DNA from: Euleptes europaea
Lineage: Eukaryota; Chordata; Lepidosauria; Squamata; Sphaerodactylidae
Length of the DNA: 64,000 nt
Assembly (NCBI RefSeq): GCF_029931775.1
Contig: NW_026612051.1
Location: 372,001 to 436,000 of the forward strand
Reading direction: 5' to 3'
In this document: positions 1 to 10,998 of the stretch, piece after piece
How the letters are laid out: the number at the start of each line of letters is the position of its first letter
Position numbering within the stretch: position 1 is the stretch's first letter
Notes under the pieces: generated by a model
The model's database searches: none
Seen by the model: the letters and a program-made list of their open reading frames with translations, nothing else
What the model was told of the DNA's origin: nothing
Made by a program: the position numbers and the translations under genes

Positions 1-1191
1 TTTCAGCTGAAAAGGGAGGATTTGGGAAATCAAACATGTGACTTCACCATTAATTCCTGAATCTCGATCTTCTACATTTAAAATAGCAATAACAGTTCCA
101 GATGGTGAATTCTCCTTGACGGAGCTTGTGAGAAAGGTTACAGTTAACTCTGGGGCATTATCATTCAGGTCTTTAACGGTGATCTCAACCTTTGCCCTGT
201 TGAACAGTCCGCCATAATCCTCAGCGTGCACCTCAAATTCATAAAAGGAGCATGCCTCAAAGTCAATGTCCCCCATTACTGTTATCGTGCCAGTTGTTGA
301 GTTTAAAAGAAACATTTGTGAGTCCCTCTTGGTGACCTTTTTGAAAGAGTATTTCAGCTCTCCATTGATTCCTTCATCCAGATCGACAGCTCTAACTGTA
401 CAGATTGTGGACCCTTTAGGAATATTCTCTTCAATGCTCACTGCATACAGGGGTTGACTGAATACTGGCGCATTGTCATTCGCATCTGAAACAATTACTT
501 TGATTTGAGCTGTGCCAGTCCTGACTGGATCACCTCCATCAGTAGCTGTGAGGATTAGTTCATACACTGATTGCTCTTCCCTGTCGAGCATTTTTTCCAG
601 CACCAGCTCCACGTGCCTGGCACCGTTCTCTCCCATTTTCACATCCAGAGAAAAATGGCTGCTGCCTGTAAGTTGGTACCTTTGCACAGAATTAATTCCA
701 AGATCTTGATCCTGAGCTTCAGGTAGAGGAAACCGAGAGCCTTGGATAGCTATCTCATTGACTTTCACTTCTTGTTCCCCAGGAGGGAAGTTAGGGGCAT
801 TGTCATTTATATCTGTAATCTCCACTTCAACTCCATACAGTTTTCTTTTACTCTCAACAATAACCTGAAAGTTTAAGATGCATTTCTCTGCCTGTCCACA
901 GACTGCCTCTCTGTCTATTCTCTCAGAGGTTTGTAAATGACCATTGTGGATGTTTAAAGAAAAATACTGAACCATACCTGTTCTGGTAACTATACGCAGG
1001 TCATGGTCTGGAAGATGCTTTCCATCCATCCCTAGATCCTCTGCAATATTCCCCACGAAAGAGCCTTTCTGCATCTCTTCAGGAATGGAATAGTGAATCT
1101 GCCCAGCAACTGCTTTCCAGACAAACAGCAGGATTAGATATTGTAAGATTCCCTTATCTTTGCAGTTCCACAGCTTCTGTGTTTCTTCCAT
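1..1191 (-). CDS. PCDHGA: Protocadherin gamma-A-type variable exon (5' part, runs off the window)
   Basis: A homophilic cell-adhesion receptor exon. The frame is open for 397 codons from an ATG at 1191 to the window edge, with no stop. It encodes a signal peptide (about residues 1-30, ending AVAGQIHYSIPEE), EC1 with the clustered-protocadherin Cys-x5-Cys (CGQAEKC) and RIDRE motif, then EC2, EC3 and the start of EC4. The calcium linkers read DINDNAPNF, DANDNAPVF and DLNDNAPEL. The N-terminus is very like the exon at 14170 (MEETQ.LW..., KGSFVGN.A.DLGMDGK), so the two are recent tandem duplicates. A CSE-like promoter motif lies about 170 bp upstream of the ATG. EC4-EC6, membrane span, tail and donor lie below coordinate 1. 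Assignment to gamma-A rests on similarity to the complete copies in the window. Confidence 0.93.
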   Translation of the reverse strand, partial: MEETQKLWNCKDKGILQYLILLFVWKAVAGQIHYSIPEEMQKGSFVGNIAEDLGMDGKHLPDHDLRIVTRTGMVQYFSLNIHNGHLQTSERIDREAVCGQAEKCILNFQVIVESKRKLYGVEVEITDINDNAPNFPPGEQEVKVNEIAIQGSRFPLPEAQDQDLGINSVQRYQLTGSSHFSLDVKMGENGARHVELVLEKMLDREEQSVYELILTATDGGDPVRTGTAQIKVIVSDANDNAPVFSQPLYAVSIEENIPKGSTICTVRAVDLDEGINGELKYSFKKVTKRDSQMFLLNSTTGTITVMGDIDFEACSFYEFEVHAEDYGGLFNRAKVEITVKDLNDNAPELTVTFLTSSVKENSPSGTVIAILNVEDRDSGINGEVTCLISQILPFQLK

Positions 1192-1355
1192 CTCCTGACA
1201 GCAAGGTAAAAGGCACTGGTTCTCACTGGAACAGGGCTAGGGTCCTCTGTTTCTTCGTAAACCAAATGTTGAATTTGAAGACTGATCACTCTGTTACTCT
1301 GAGTAGTAAAGAATCATGGAGCGGAACTGGTGGTTTTGAGTGCAGTTTTCTGCTG

Positions 1356-1392
1356 AATTGGTGAACAGCGACACCCAGAGTCTCATCCAAAA
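1356..1392 (-). promoter_or_regulatory. CSE-like promoter element of the exon at 1191
   Basis: The + strand reads ggtgaacagcgacacccaga followed by gtctcatcc, about 170 bp before the ATG at 1191. Nearly the same string precedes the other four gamma-A exons of the window, while surrounding bases are not conserved. Position and core match the conserved sequence element of clustered protocadherin promoters, which binds CTCF; binding here is inferred from that family knowledge. Confidence 0.8.
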
Positions 1393-2175
1393 ACGGCAGG
1401 TTTTCTTTTGTTTTGTTTTTGTCATGAGATTATTCTCACATCTTTGGTCATTAGATTCTTCCTTTTCTTCATCAAAAAATTCTGACCAAAGCCTGAACTT
1501 CAGGTCTGCAGATTCAGAATCTGATTAAGCAAATGGACCTGAGTGTATCCCACAGATTCAAGTACAGCCTAGTATACTGCTTAAATCTGTTGATCCCCTT
1601 TCTGTTGTGTATACATATCTTTTTATTTAATGAATCTAGGTATACATTATGTTTAGGATTTTTGCTTTTGGTTTGTTTGTTTGTGGGGTTGATTAATATA
1701 TGTATGTAAGTAGGAAAAGTGATTTATTGAAAACAAACCTAAGCTTTCTGGAACTAAGATAACTGAGTTCTCACCCAGTTATTAGACCTTTGGATTCTCT
1801 GGGGCTACCCAACTGTCACGCACATTTCTCCTGCTGGTATTCTGATACACTTTCCCTATACACCCCCTGGGGGCAACTGTAGGCATGCAGCCTGAACATT
1901 TAATATGTGAGAGCTTAAGAGTGCAGTGAGGGGGGCAATCTTAACTAAGTTTGAAACTGGAACAACCCGAATGTAACAATATGCTCAAATGAATTTATTA
2001 ATTTAAACTGAATTGGATTTTGAACACCAGGTACCCAAGTTTGCATGTATGCCCTTCATTCTAGGATGATCAGTGACTGAATTTAAATTAATAAAAAAGT
2101 GTTTATATCTGTCCAGTATTCCATTATCAGAGTAAACCATTTTAGCATTTCACATTCATAAAGCCGTAATTTCAC
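1393..2175. other. Non-coding upstream/intronic DNA, nothing recognised
   Basis: AT-rich sequence between the first promoter and the first SINE. No open frame with family resemblance and no clear repeat family was recognised. Confidence 0.5.
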
Positions 2176-2470
2176 GAGGAAGCGTGGTGTAGTGGTTAGG
2201 AATGGTGGAGTCTAATCTGGAGAACTGGACTCGATTCCCCACTCTCCCACATGAGCATTGGAGTCTAATCTGGTGAACTGGGTTGGTTTCTCCACTCCTA
2301 CACATGAAGCCAGCTGGGTGACCTTGGCTAGTAACATTTCTCTCTCAGCCCCACCTACCTCACAAGGTGTCTGTTGTGGGGAGAGCAAGGGAAGGAGATT
2401 GTAAGCCAGCTTGATTCTCCTTAAAAGGTAGAGAATAGGTAGAGAAAAACCAACTCCTCCTCTTCTTCAT
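2176..2470 (+). mobile_element. tRNA-derived SINE, full-length type
   Basis: The head contains a pol III box A-like gtggtgtagtggttagga and a box B-like ctcgattcc. The body is typical (tgaagccagctgggtgacct, cagccccacctacctcacaa) and the tail is tcctcttcttc. The same family recurs at 36498 (+), 41589 (-) and 55904 (-), which supports a real SINE family rather than a tRNA gene. A duplicated head segment (ggagtctaatctgg occurs twice) is visible in this copy. Confidence 0.75.
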
Positions 2471-2490
2471 CCAGTGATGTGGAAGGTAAC

Positions 2491-2675
2491 CCATAAGAAC
2501 ATAAGAAAGGCCATGCTGGATCAAACCAAGGTCCATCAAGACCAGCAGTCTGTTCACACAGTGGCCAACCAGGTGCCTCTAGGAAGCCCACAAACAAGAC
2601 GACTGCAGCACTATTGCCTCCCTGTGTTCCAATGCACCTAATATGTTCCAATGTGTTCCAATGCACAGGCATGCT
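2491..2675 (-). mobile_element. L2/CR1-clade LINE 3' end
   Basis: The + strand begins cataagaacataagaaaggc and continues with gaccagcagtctgttcacac, the reverse complement of the 3' ends at 34.9, 38.4, 39.4 and 62.0 kb. The terminal short repeat (ttcttatg-like on the minus strand) is characteristic. It is only the last ~180 bp and is 5'-truncated. Confidence 0.75.
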
Positions 2676-3071
2676 CCTCTGATCGAGGGGGGGGGGAATT
2701 GGTATGCATCATGACTAGTATCCAGAGTCCTCTTAAGAGCTGAATGTCTAAATGAAAATATACAGTCATGAACCTCTTCACAAATGGAGCACCCGAGAAG
2801 TTTTCAGTTATTTGTGGGGTGAAGGAAACATGGATGGCAGGGCTAAAGATAGGTGTGATCTAGAGAATAACATCCAGTTCCACCCCATTTACTCTATAAC
2901 ATGCTTTATGCTTTCTTTGGAAACTTTATCCAGATATGCTAATAATCTAAAAAAAAATGCAACTGACATTTGAAGGTCTTGTTTCCAGGCAATCTAGTCA
3001 ACAACGGCTTGCTTGTTTCCCTTTAGATCTCTATGAAGTTCTAGAGACTTGCTTTTTAAACAATGAAAATC

Positions 3072-4670
3072 ATCATCATCATCATCATCATCATTTGTTT
3101 ATTACGGTCAAAGACCAGTTTATACAAAAAGAGATATCATAATAATTAAAACAGAATGTCTGATATTTGGTAAAATAGTCTGTTTAACGTAAAAGTCATT
3201 TTAGCAGCTTCTTCTGCCTTATTGCACATGCCCTAGCACAGAATCTCGCAACCTGATAGGTAATATCTTTAACAGAATCTTCTAATAATAAAGTGGTATA
3301 ACGAACTCTGTCTTTATCTGGGAAGCTAGACAAAATTGGATCAATGAGCATTTTGCGTATGTCTTGATAAAATGGGCAGTGTAATAGCACATGTTCAACA
3401 GTTTCCACCATTCCAGATTGGCATGGACAGAGGCAGTATTCGTAAGGGAGACTGGCATACCTCCCGTCAAGAAGAGCAGATGGAAGGGCATTAAAACGTG
3501 CTAAGGTGAAGGCTCTCCGGTGTTTAGGGTGTTCTAAGGTATTGAGATAATTTGGAGGGGCCAAATTTTTTTTACGGTTCTCCGAGTAAGCCCTTGATCT
3601 GTCATCTTGAAGGGCAATGTCCCAAAGCCTCTGTTTGACTATTGCTTTTGCTCCTTGATAGCCAAGATTTAGAAGAGTTGTACTTGATAAACCTAAATGT
3701 TGGAGTTTATCCTCGGTTAGATTAATCCATCTTGAGGAGAAATTATCTGCAAAGATTAGGGGAGTTAAACCAGATGAGAACAATTTAATCTTTAACCAAT
3801 AAGAAATGGCATAGTACCAGGCTCGTGTTTCTAATGGTACCATCCCGGCTTCCAGTCTAATCAGTGCAGTTGAAATACATTGAGGGACACCGAATAAGGA
3901 TCTGAGAAATTTTGACTGGACTACTTCTAATTTGTGAAAACTGTTATAGAGGCATATCTGCAACCCAAACGTGAGTTGAGGGATCACTTTCCCCTGGAAG
4001 ACTTTCATGGCAGAAGGTATATGGGCACCCCCTTTTGTAAGGGAGAATCTCAAAGTTGCCATAGCAGTCCTCTGGGATGTCTCAGACACTTGGGACAGCT
4101 GAGCTGACCATGAGCCAGAGGCTTGAAATGTTATGCCAAGGTATCTAAACATCTTGACTTGGTCGATCTCATGGCCGTCTATCTGCCACTTATGTTTTCT
4201 GGTCTTGTGAGAGAAGACCATGATTTTGGTCTTAGTAAAATTAATTAATAAGTGCTCCTCTTTGCAGTAAAACGCCAAAGCTCTAAGGGCTCTTCTAAGT
4301 CCTACCTCTGTATGCGCTAAAATTACTGTGTCATCCGCATACAAGAGTGTGGAGATTGGTCTGTTTGCCATGATGGGTGGGTGGAAATTAGGGTTAGATA
4401 GGCATCGTACCATAGAGTTTACATAAAAGTTAAAGAGCAGTGGAGCTAAAATACATCCTTGCTTCACTCCTCTTTTAACTGGTATCTTGTGTGATAAATG
4501 GCCATGGATGTTACATCTCACTGCCAAATGATTATTTTCATGAAGTGTGCGTATGAGGACAAGCAGTCTCCGATCTATAGTAGAAGATTCTAATTTTTTC
4601 CAGAGTCTGTTACGCGAGATGCTATCGAATGCCATCTTGTAATCAACGAAGGCTGCGTAAAGGCCCCCCC
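3072..4670 (-). mobile_element. 5'-truncated non-LTR retrotransposon (LINE) with open RT frame
   Basis: The insertion is bounded by a perfect 13-bp direct repeat, aacaatgaaaatc, at 3059-3071 and 4671-4683. On the minus strand the 3' end is a short (GAT)n run next to the duplication (atc repeats at 3069-3094 on +), so this LINE ends in a microsatellite rather than poly-A. The truncated 5' end enters the reverse transcriptase domain (FVDYKMAFDSIS). The clade is uncertain: it is neither the CR1/L2 nor the L1 type seen elsewhere in the window. The perfect duplication and open frame suggest a recent insertion. Confidence 0.88.
3196..4635 (-). CDS. LINE reverse transcriptase, C-terminal 479 residues
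   Basis: The frame stays open through the RT fingers, palm and thumb. Motifs visible are MAFDSISRNRLW (motif A region), RGVKQGCILAPLLFNFYV (motif B), LLYADDTVILA (catalytic YADD, about residue 119) and MFRYLGITF (motif D/E region). The C-terminus has a Cys/His cluster with the pattern C-x-C...H...C (YCLCPCQ...VEHVLLHCPFYQD), as in several LINE clades. The frame continues upstream of the first Met to the truncation point. No endonuclease domain is present because of the truncation. This is mobile-element coding sequence, not a host gene. Confidence 0.85.
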   Translation of the reverse strand: MAFDSISRNRLWKKLESSTIDRRLLVLIRTLHENNHLAVRCNIHGHLSHKIPVKRGVKQGCILAPLLFNFYVNSMVRCLSNPNFHPPIMANRPISTLLYADDTVILAHTEVGLRRALRALAFYCKEEHLLINFTKTKIMVFSHKTRKHKWQIDGHEIDQVKMFRYLGITFQASGSWSAQLSQVSETSQRTAMATLRFSLTKGGAHIPSAMKVFQGKVIPQLTFGLQICLYNSFHKLEVVQSKFLRSLFGVPQCISTALIRLEAGMVPLETRAWYYAISYWLKIKLFSSGLTPLIFADNFSSRWINLTEDKLQHLGLSSTTLLNLGYQGAKAIVKQRLWDIALQDDRSRAYSENRKKNLAPPNYLNTLEHPKHRRAFTLARFNALPSALLDGRYASLPYEYCLCPCQSGMVETVEHVLLHCPFYQDIRKMLIDPILSSFPDKDRVRYTTLLLEDSVKDITYQVARFCARACAIRQKKLLK

Positions 4671-4683
4671 AACAATGAAAATC

Positions 4684-6020
4684 TAGGAATTCAGAGATAG
4701 AGCTAGTATGTATTTATCAGGTGGCATTGACCCCACAAGCCTTCTGTATCTCCAGGTCTGGGGGAAAACAGAGGCCTTCTGTTGACAGTGTGTTGGGGGA
4801 GAATAAGTGGGTGAAAGGACTGGTGGAGGAATGCATCAGAAGGCCCTGCGGTTCCATCCTCCTTCAATTTTATTTCCTCTTAAAATGCAACACTGAATGT
4901 GAAATATAGAAATGTGAAATATGGAAATATCACAATATATTAATGATAACAACAGAGAACACTGAAGGACAGAAAACTAGGTAATCACCATGGTAGATCT
5001 TTGCGGAATTCTATTTATTACAAAAATCAATCGAAATACAATGTAAAATAGAAGACTGTACCAAATGCTATGTTTAAGTAACTATTGCCAAATACCCAAA
5101 ACTTTTGACCAAGACATATCAGTTTTTCCCTACGTCCATCCATTTGATTTGATAATTTCTTTAAGTGACTGGAGTTGATATATTTAATACATTGCATTCA
5201 TGGAATAATCTCAAGCACGTATCTGATAAAAACACTAGAGCAATATTGCATCAAGGAACATGGATAAATGCTCTTAGATCACGTAAACCAGAATTGCTGC
5301 AAAGAATACAAAAAGGGAGCTTGCTGCTCTATATGGTGCCTATCTCAGCCCTGGCTTGAATGGGCTTAGGATGGTAACAAAGTCCTACATCAATGTATCC
5401 TGAAGATATGTGGGTGGCAAACCCTGCTGGAACCATGCCAGGATAGACTGGATGGCAACAGGCTGTGTCATGGGAAGACCAGGGCTTAGTCACCAACTTA
5501 AGTCTCACCAGGCCCAGGCACACCCCCAACATTAGTGCAACACTACACTAATGTAAAATTGAGTGGCAGCAGGGCCAGGTCATAGGCAGACCAGGGCTTA
5601 CTCAACTTCCTATGCCTCTACAACTCCAAGTGCTCTCCCAGTTCCAATGCAGATGTTATGCCTCTAAAACCTCTGACAAATCACTGAAACATTCCATAGA
5701 GGTTCATGCCAGTGAAAACCTCAAATACCTTTCACACCCCACCTCCAAGACCTGGGGGAGCTTAAGATACCAACTGAATCTATAGTCACTTACAGCCTTC
5801 CAAGAACTATATAATACTATGTAATACTCTTTCAGGCAGAAGGCAGCTGCTGCATCTAAGTTCTCAAATGCTGAAGGGGTCCAATTTAGATTGGAACTGC
5901 AGCTGTGCAGGGGGAGGAGAGACTTCAACAAGTCATCCCCTGCTCAGTTTTCCTGGTGTTTAAATTTGCTGAATTGTTTTAGCCATACAAGTTTATTTCT
6001 CTCTTCATTGGCTTCCCATC
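4684..6020. other. Gene-free interval, unclassified
   Basis: No family was recognised. A weak internal duplication is visible: gaagaccagggcttagtcac near 5475 and gcagaccagggcttactcaa near 5600, each preceded by a related block. This hints at an old tandem repeat or an unknown interspersed repeat. Confidence 0.4.
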
Positions 6021-6029
6021 AATCGGGGA

Positions 6030-6240
6030 GCCCAAAATTCTTGATCCGGTGGGCACTTTTGGAATTCTGAGATAGTGTATTGGGTAGCACCACCAAATGG
6101 CTTTCGTAGGAGCAGGAACCAATCACAAAATGGCTGCCATGGGGAACAATCACAAAATGTTGGGAGGTTCTAAGCCAAGCATCAACCTATCAGGCAGGCA
6201 GCTGTTCCTGAATAGGTGCTCCATGCCAATCCAAAGCTAA
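6030..6240. repeat. Unclassified interspersed repeat with internal duplication
   Basis: aaccaatcacaaaatggctg is followed about 30 bp later by aacaatcacaaaatgttggg. The paired aatcacaaaatg blocks look like part of a repetitive element, but no terminal structure could be fixed. Confidence 0.3.
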
Positions 6241-7262
6241 TACCTCCCGTGGTCAGGATTCACCCTTTACTTTAGGGAAGAATTAAGTGGGCATCAGGGA
6301 ACTTATGCATGAGCACCATGGTGTTACCCAACGGGCTGCCAATCTCCCGGACTGGTCATGGCAACCCCAAACAGATGCGCGCCAACCCCAAATGGAATGG
6401 GGACGGCTCCCACGCCAGCAAGTGAAATTGACAAGGGGGAGAAGCCTCTTGGAGAGAACCAGAGGGAATCCATTTTCCTATGTGCCCCGTTCCAGCAGAA
6501 GCCATCTCGCAGGGAGCTGTCAAGCACATAGTCTTCGTCTACACCCCCCTCCCCAGCCTCATCAGCATGATTAATAGCCCATTGGAAGACATCAAGATAC
6601 CAATGAAGGATCGTTCTCCGGCTATGCAAAGTGACGCGCCCCGGACACAGCTATGCGCGTCTTTGTGTTAGAATGTTAATCCAATCTGCAAGCAACTCCC
6701 GGTCCTCCCGGAATTGCGCAAATCAATGGAAATAGGATAGTTTGCTCAATTGCCCTCTTGCCTCACCCCAGCAGCCAACCATTAGTCTTTTTATCACCTT
6801 TTGTTTTACATGGGAACCACGAAAGGGTAATCTCATTACCCCGCCCCAGTAAAGAGTATATCTGGGGTCCCCACTATCTATTTGTTACCTTAGGTCTTCC
6901 CCTGGCATGCATGCCATCACGCTGGTGGTTTGGGCTTTGCGCAGCCTGACCACGCTCCCCTCCCATTTCACTGGTCGAACCTCGGGAACCCCCCTTCCAT
7001 CCCCCCCTTTCCCAGTATTTTAGCCCACGGAACCCGGGGCAACTGCGCTTCAGGACAGGTGCAGTATTTCCCGTCATCAAAGTGCCTCCCACATGGGCAA
7101 ACTTCTCTAAAACTACTCTCTTTATTTCCTAGGATCTCTGTGTTGTTGTGTACATGTGATTTGAGTGTCTGTGCACATACTATTAATAAGTAAACCTTTG
7201 AAACTAAATCCATTGACTCCGCTTTATTCTTTGAATCATGGTTTGGACTCCCGTAGACACAG
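6240..7262 (+). mobile_element. Possible fossil LTR (family unknown)
   Basis: The block differs from its surroundings: CpG- and GC-richer, with a TATA-like agagtatatctgggg near 6855 and a polyadenylation-like taataagtaaacc near 7185. These are followed by a short U5-like stretch ending ...gtagacaca. This resembles a solo LTR, but no target-site duplication could be found and the limits are approximate. It could equally be part of another repeat. Confidence 0.3.
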
Positions 7263-7599
7263 GTTAGATCCTGCAGGTTATGCCCATTGCCAGTTATTGA
7301 ATGCTAATTTCCCCATATAAATATTCATAACTGAGCAATTTGGATAATAATGGTAACCATGGGTGTCATGTTGAATATCAATGCTGTAAACGAATACATG
7401 ATATTTTAAAATGCCATGGGCTAACAGTAGAACCTTCAACATTTGAGCACACTATATATATTTGTGATCACTGGTCTCCAGTGATCATCATACTACTGTA
7501 ACAAGATGGCACTAATCCCTTTTTTAAAGTATCCCTGAGATATTACATACATTTGTCCTTAATAAAGTCTTATTAAAACTGTTACACACATTAACGTAG

Positions 7600-8600
7600 G
7601 CTAAAGGAGAGATACCAGGAGCCAAGCTATCTCTAAATTGTTCCCAAATCCTGGATTTGCTTATTTCATATTTACCTGCCCTCATCTGTACTTCCTTGCT
7701 TAAAATTATTCAGGCAGAGAATGGTATACTTGCTTCATATTCCTCTCCTCCCCCTTTGAAGGATAAATACCATCATAAGTAAACAATTTTAGTAATGTAT
7801 TTTGTGATGTTTAGTACTTGTACTTACTAGGTTTTATGCAAGGAGACTTGCAATTCCAAATACATTTCTTTACCATATTAGGATCTTTTAAAACAAAACC
7901 TCAGGGATTTGAAGAATAGTCAGAATCTTCCCTTTTAGAGTGGCAATTTTGCCCAAACAAAGTTTTAACTTTTTCAGAAGTGTCAAAACCATTTCCCCTT
8001 GCTTTACTAATGGTTGAAAATTCTCTCTCATCAGCCTATCCACATTATCTACAAGCAAGAATCCTTCAGATCTCCACTGGGACCCTGTCATGTTTCTAGT
8101 CCATGTTCTTATGCACCTCCATATGGATTCTTAGCAATACCAATTTATCTGGGTTAATCTTATAGTCTTAGATCATACTAAATTAATTTAATAGTCTGAC
8201 CACATTAGCAAAATAAATTTTGGGGTTACACGATGTAAAAAACAGTTCATCTGCATAAAACCATGTTTTGTTGATTAAATTCCCTACCCCAATATTCTGA
8301 ATATCCTTCTAAATCTAACTGCCAAAACTTCTATATGCAGATTAAACAACAACAGGCATGCTGCCTTCCTTTCTTCTCCATAGAAACTTCTCCATTTGTG
8401 GAGAGATGGGCATTAACTAATATTGTAGTTGCTGAAAGACTATATATTGGAGTAATCCACATCTGGAAATGATCCCTGAAACCAGATACATGTAATGTTG
8501 GCGTCAGAAAATTCCACTCGCTCCTTTCAAAAGCCTTTTCTTTATCAATTAAGTAGAATGCCATTAGGGTTTTTTTTCTTAATTAAGTCAATGAAATTTA
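7600..8600 (-). mobile_element. Decayed L1 LINE fragment (ORF2 reverse transcriptase region)
   Basis: On the minus strand the conceptual peptides read FYLIDKEKAFERSEWNFL and GFRDHFQMWITPIYSLSATT. These match the L1 ORF2 pattern FLDAEKAFDRVEW...FGFG..F..WI..LYS.P.A. The frame is broken by several stops, so the copy is old. Outer limits are approximate. Confidence 0.6.
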
Positions 8601-9075
8601 TCATTTTTTTCTGATATTCCTCTCTCTCTCTGTGTGTGTGTGCATTTTCAGCTCTCCCCTAATACATGATTTGGAACATTCCTAAACTATGGGAAATTTA
8701 CATCTGAGGTATTACTCATCATGAAAAAAGACTTCTCATCCCTTTAAGTGGAGTGAATTGTTTAATATCCAGTCTCAGTTACTTTAGCTGTCTGAGTCTG
8801 ATAGTGAAATTTCATGGCAACATGGTGTGCATCTATGATTGGGTTTTTTGCCACATGACCACAATGGGACAATATGTGAACTATTAAAGAAACAGTCAGT
8901 CCTTGAATGTGTTTTTGTCAGTATGGATAGAAAGTGAAATGTTTTGATACAGACATATATCTATATAAATCTATCAAAACGAAGTCCTCAAGCCAATCTA
9001 AAAAGAACTTTGGGATTTGAGTACGAGTTAGTCTTATTTTATCTATTACATCTTTGAAATCTCCTGCTCACTATA
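8601..9075. other. Gene-free interval
   Basis: AT-rich sequence beginning with a short (tc)n(tg)n microsatellite near 8620-8642. Nothing else was recognised. Confidence 0.4.
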
Positions 9076-9272
9076 CATAGAATCATAGAGTTGGAAGGGA
9101 CCACCAGGGTCATCTAGTCCAACCCCCTGCACAATGCAGGAAATTAACAACTACCTCCCCCCACATCCCCAGTGACCCCAACCCTCCCCCCCACCATGCA
9201 GGATCCCACAATCAAAGCACTCTCAATAGATGGCCATCCAGCCTCTGCTCAAAGACCTCCACCGCCCTTGCT
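9076..9272 (-). mobile_element. CR1 LINE 3' end (short copy)
   Basis: It begins catagaatcatagagttgga on the + strand, the reverse complement of a CR1 3' terminus with its octamer-like tail (catagaat repeats). It continues through the usual tcatctagtccaaccccctg. Only about 200 bp are present before similarity ends. Confidence 0.8.
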
Positions 9273-9315
9273 CTACAAAAAGGAATGTCCAGAGAACAGG
9301 TCGTCTTTTTATTAT

Positions 9316-10228
9316 TCATAGAATAATAGAATCGTAGAATCAGAGTTGGAAGTGACCACGAGGTCATCTAGTCCAACCCCCTGCACAATGCAGGAAATTA
9401 ACAACTACCTCCCCACACATCCCCAGTGACCCCAACACTACCCCCACCATGCAGGATCCCACAATCTAGGGTAAAGGTAAAGGTCCCCTGTGCAAGCACC
9501 GGGTCATTCCTGACCCATGGGGTGACGTCACATCCCGACGTTTCCAAGGCAGACTTTGTTTGCGGGGTGGTTTGCCAATGCCTTCCCCAGCCATCTTCCC
9601 TTTACCCCCAGCAAGCTGGGTACTCATTTCACCGACCTGGGAAGGATGGAAGGCTGAGTCAACCTTGAGCCGGCTACCTGAAACCGACTTCTGTCGGGAT
9701 CGAACTCAGGTCGTGAGCAGAGCTTTTGACTGCAGTACTGCAGCTTAATACTCTGCACCATGGGGCTCCTATGATGGCCATCTAGCCTCTGCTTAAAGAC
9801 CTCCAAAGACGGGGACTCCACCACCCTCCAAGGCAGCACATTCCATCGTCAAACAGCCCTCACTGTCAGAAAGTTCTTCCTAATGTTTAGGTGGAATCAC
9901 TTTTCTATTAGTTTAAATCAATTACTCCGTGTCCTAGTCTCTGGAGCAACAGAGAACAAGCGAGTTCCCTCATCAACATGACATCCCTTCAAATATTTAA
10001 ACATGGCTATCATGTCTCCCCTCAACCTTTTCTTCTCCAAACCCAACTCCCTAAGTCTCTCCTCATAAGGCATGGATTCCAGACCTTTGACCATTCTGGT
10101 CGCCCTCCTCTGGACACACTCCAACTTGTCAACATCCTTCTTAAATTGTGGAGCCCAAAACTGGACACAGTATTCCAAGTGAGGTCTGACCAATGCAGAA
10201 TACAGTGGTAGTATTACTTCCCTTGATC
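9316..10228 (-). mobile_element. CR1 LINE 3' portion, split by a SINE
   Basis: A second CR1 copy in the same orientation. Its upstream half encodes the end of CR1 ORF2: [32 protein letters not shown] and [19 protein letters not shown] are classic CR1 C-terminal motifs. The 3' UTR half resembles the neighbouring copy at 9076-9272. The element is interrupted at 9470-9770 by a Sauria-type SINE and is 5'-truncated. Confidence 0.85.
9470..9770 (-). mobile_element. Sauria-type SINE nested in CR1
   Basis: On the minus strand it starts aggagccccatggtgcagag and shows the tRNA-like promoter (box B region gagttcgatcccgaca). It passes through ggcaaaccaccccgcaaaca and ends in the Bov-B-like tail acctttaccttta. 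The second, partial copy at 10845 has the same body. These SINEs are characteristic of squamates and are thought to be mobilised by Bov-B LINEs. Confidence 0.85.
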
Positions 10229-10844
10229 TACATCATCCATTGACTGGAATAGTTGTTCTATTAGTCTGCTATAAAAAGACCTCTGCTTTTGTTCTGAATT
10301 ACTGGCATATGAACACCTCCCAGGTGACCTTAGAACTGTCACAAACTCTCAGTCGAACACTCTCACAGTGTTGTTGTGAGTGTAATTAATCTTGTGAAGT
10401 CCACAGATTCATTATGGATTCCCTGCTTTTGCTGGATTTCCTTACTTTCCTTACTTTCTACACCTTTTTATTTAATTAGTATGTTCCCTAGCTGTTTAAG
10501 GCATCTAGCTTGGCTTCTTGTCTTAGAGCCAACAGGCATGTGGCTAATGGAGATTATTCTATCTCTTGGGGAGAGGCATTATTACTCCTCTTTCTGTCTT
10601 CATTTGCCAAAGTTAGCAGGAATAGGCCAGATGCTATGAGCAAGGACACCCCAGTCTGTAGCAAGGAGTGGGCTCCAGACTATCTGTAGATTTCCTGGAT
10701 TCATTCAGCAATGGTAACTGCTGTCAAAGGAATGTGCCCTCACACTGGGAATTGCATGAGCTATATCCACCAGTTCCGAGGGTAGGATAAATGAGCATGT
10801 ACATTTATATTAAGGAAATAGCTTATTTTTAACTTTTTAAAAAA
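10229..10844. other. Gene-free interval
   Basis: Non-coding DNA between the CR1 copy and the second Sauria SINE. No repeat family or gene was recognised. Confidence 0.4.
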
Positions 10845-10998
10845 GTAAACGTCCCCTGTGCAAGCACCGGGTCATTCCTGACCCATGGAGTGACGTCACA
10901 TCCTGACGTTTACTAGGCAGATTTTGTTTTACGGGGTGGTTTGCCAATGCCTTCCCCAGTCATCTTCCCTTTACCCCCAGCAAGCTGGGTACTCATTT
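10845..10998 (-). mobile_element. Sauria-type SINE, partial copy
   Basis: It contains gtcccctgtgcaagcaccgg, tgacgtcacatcctgacgtt and cagcaagctgggtactcatt, identical or nearly so to the 3' two-thirds of the copy at 9470-9770. The tRNA-related head is missing. Confidence 0.8.

Noticed and set aside
2176-2470. tRNA gene
   Set aside because: Box A and box B are present but no cloverleaf closes, and the sequence continues as a repeated SINE body seen in four places.
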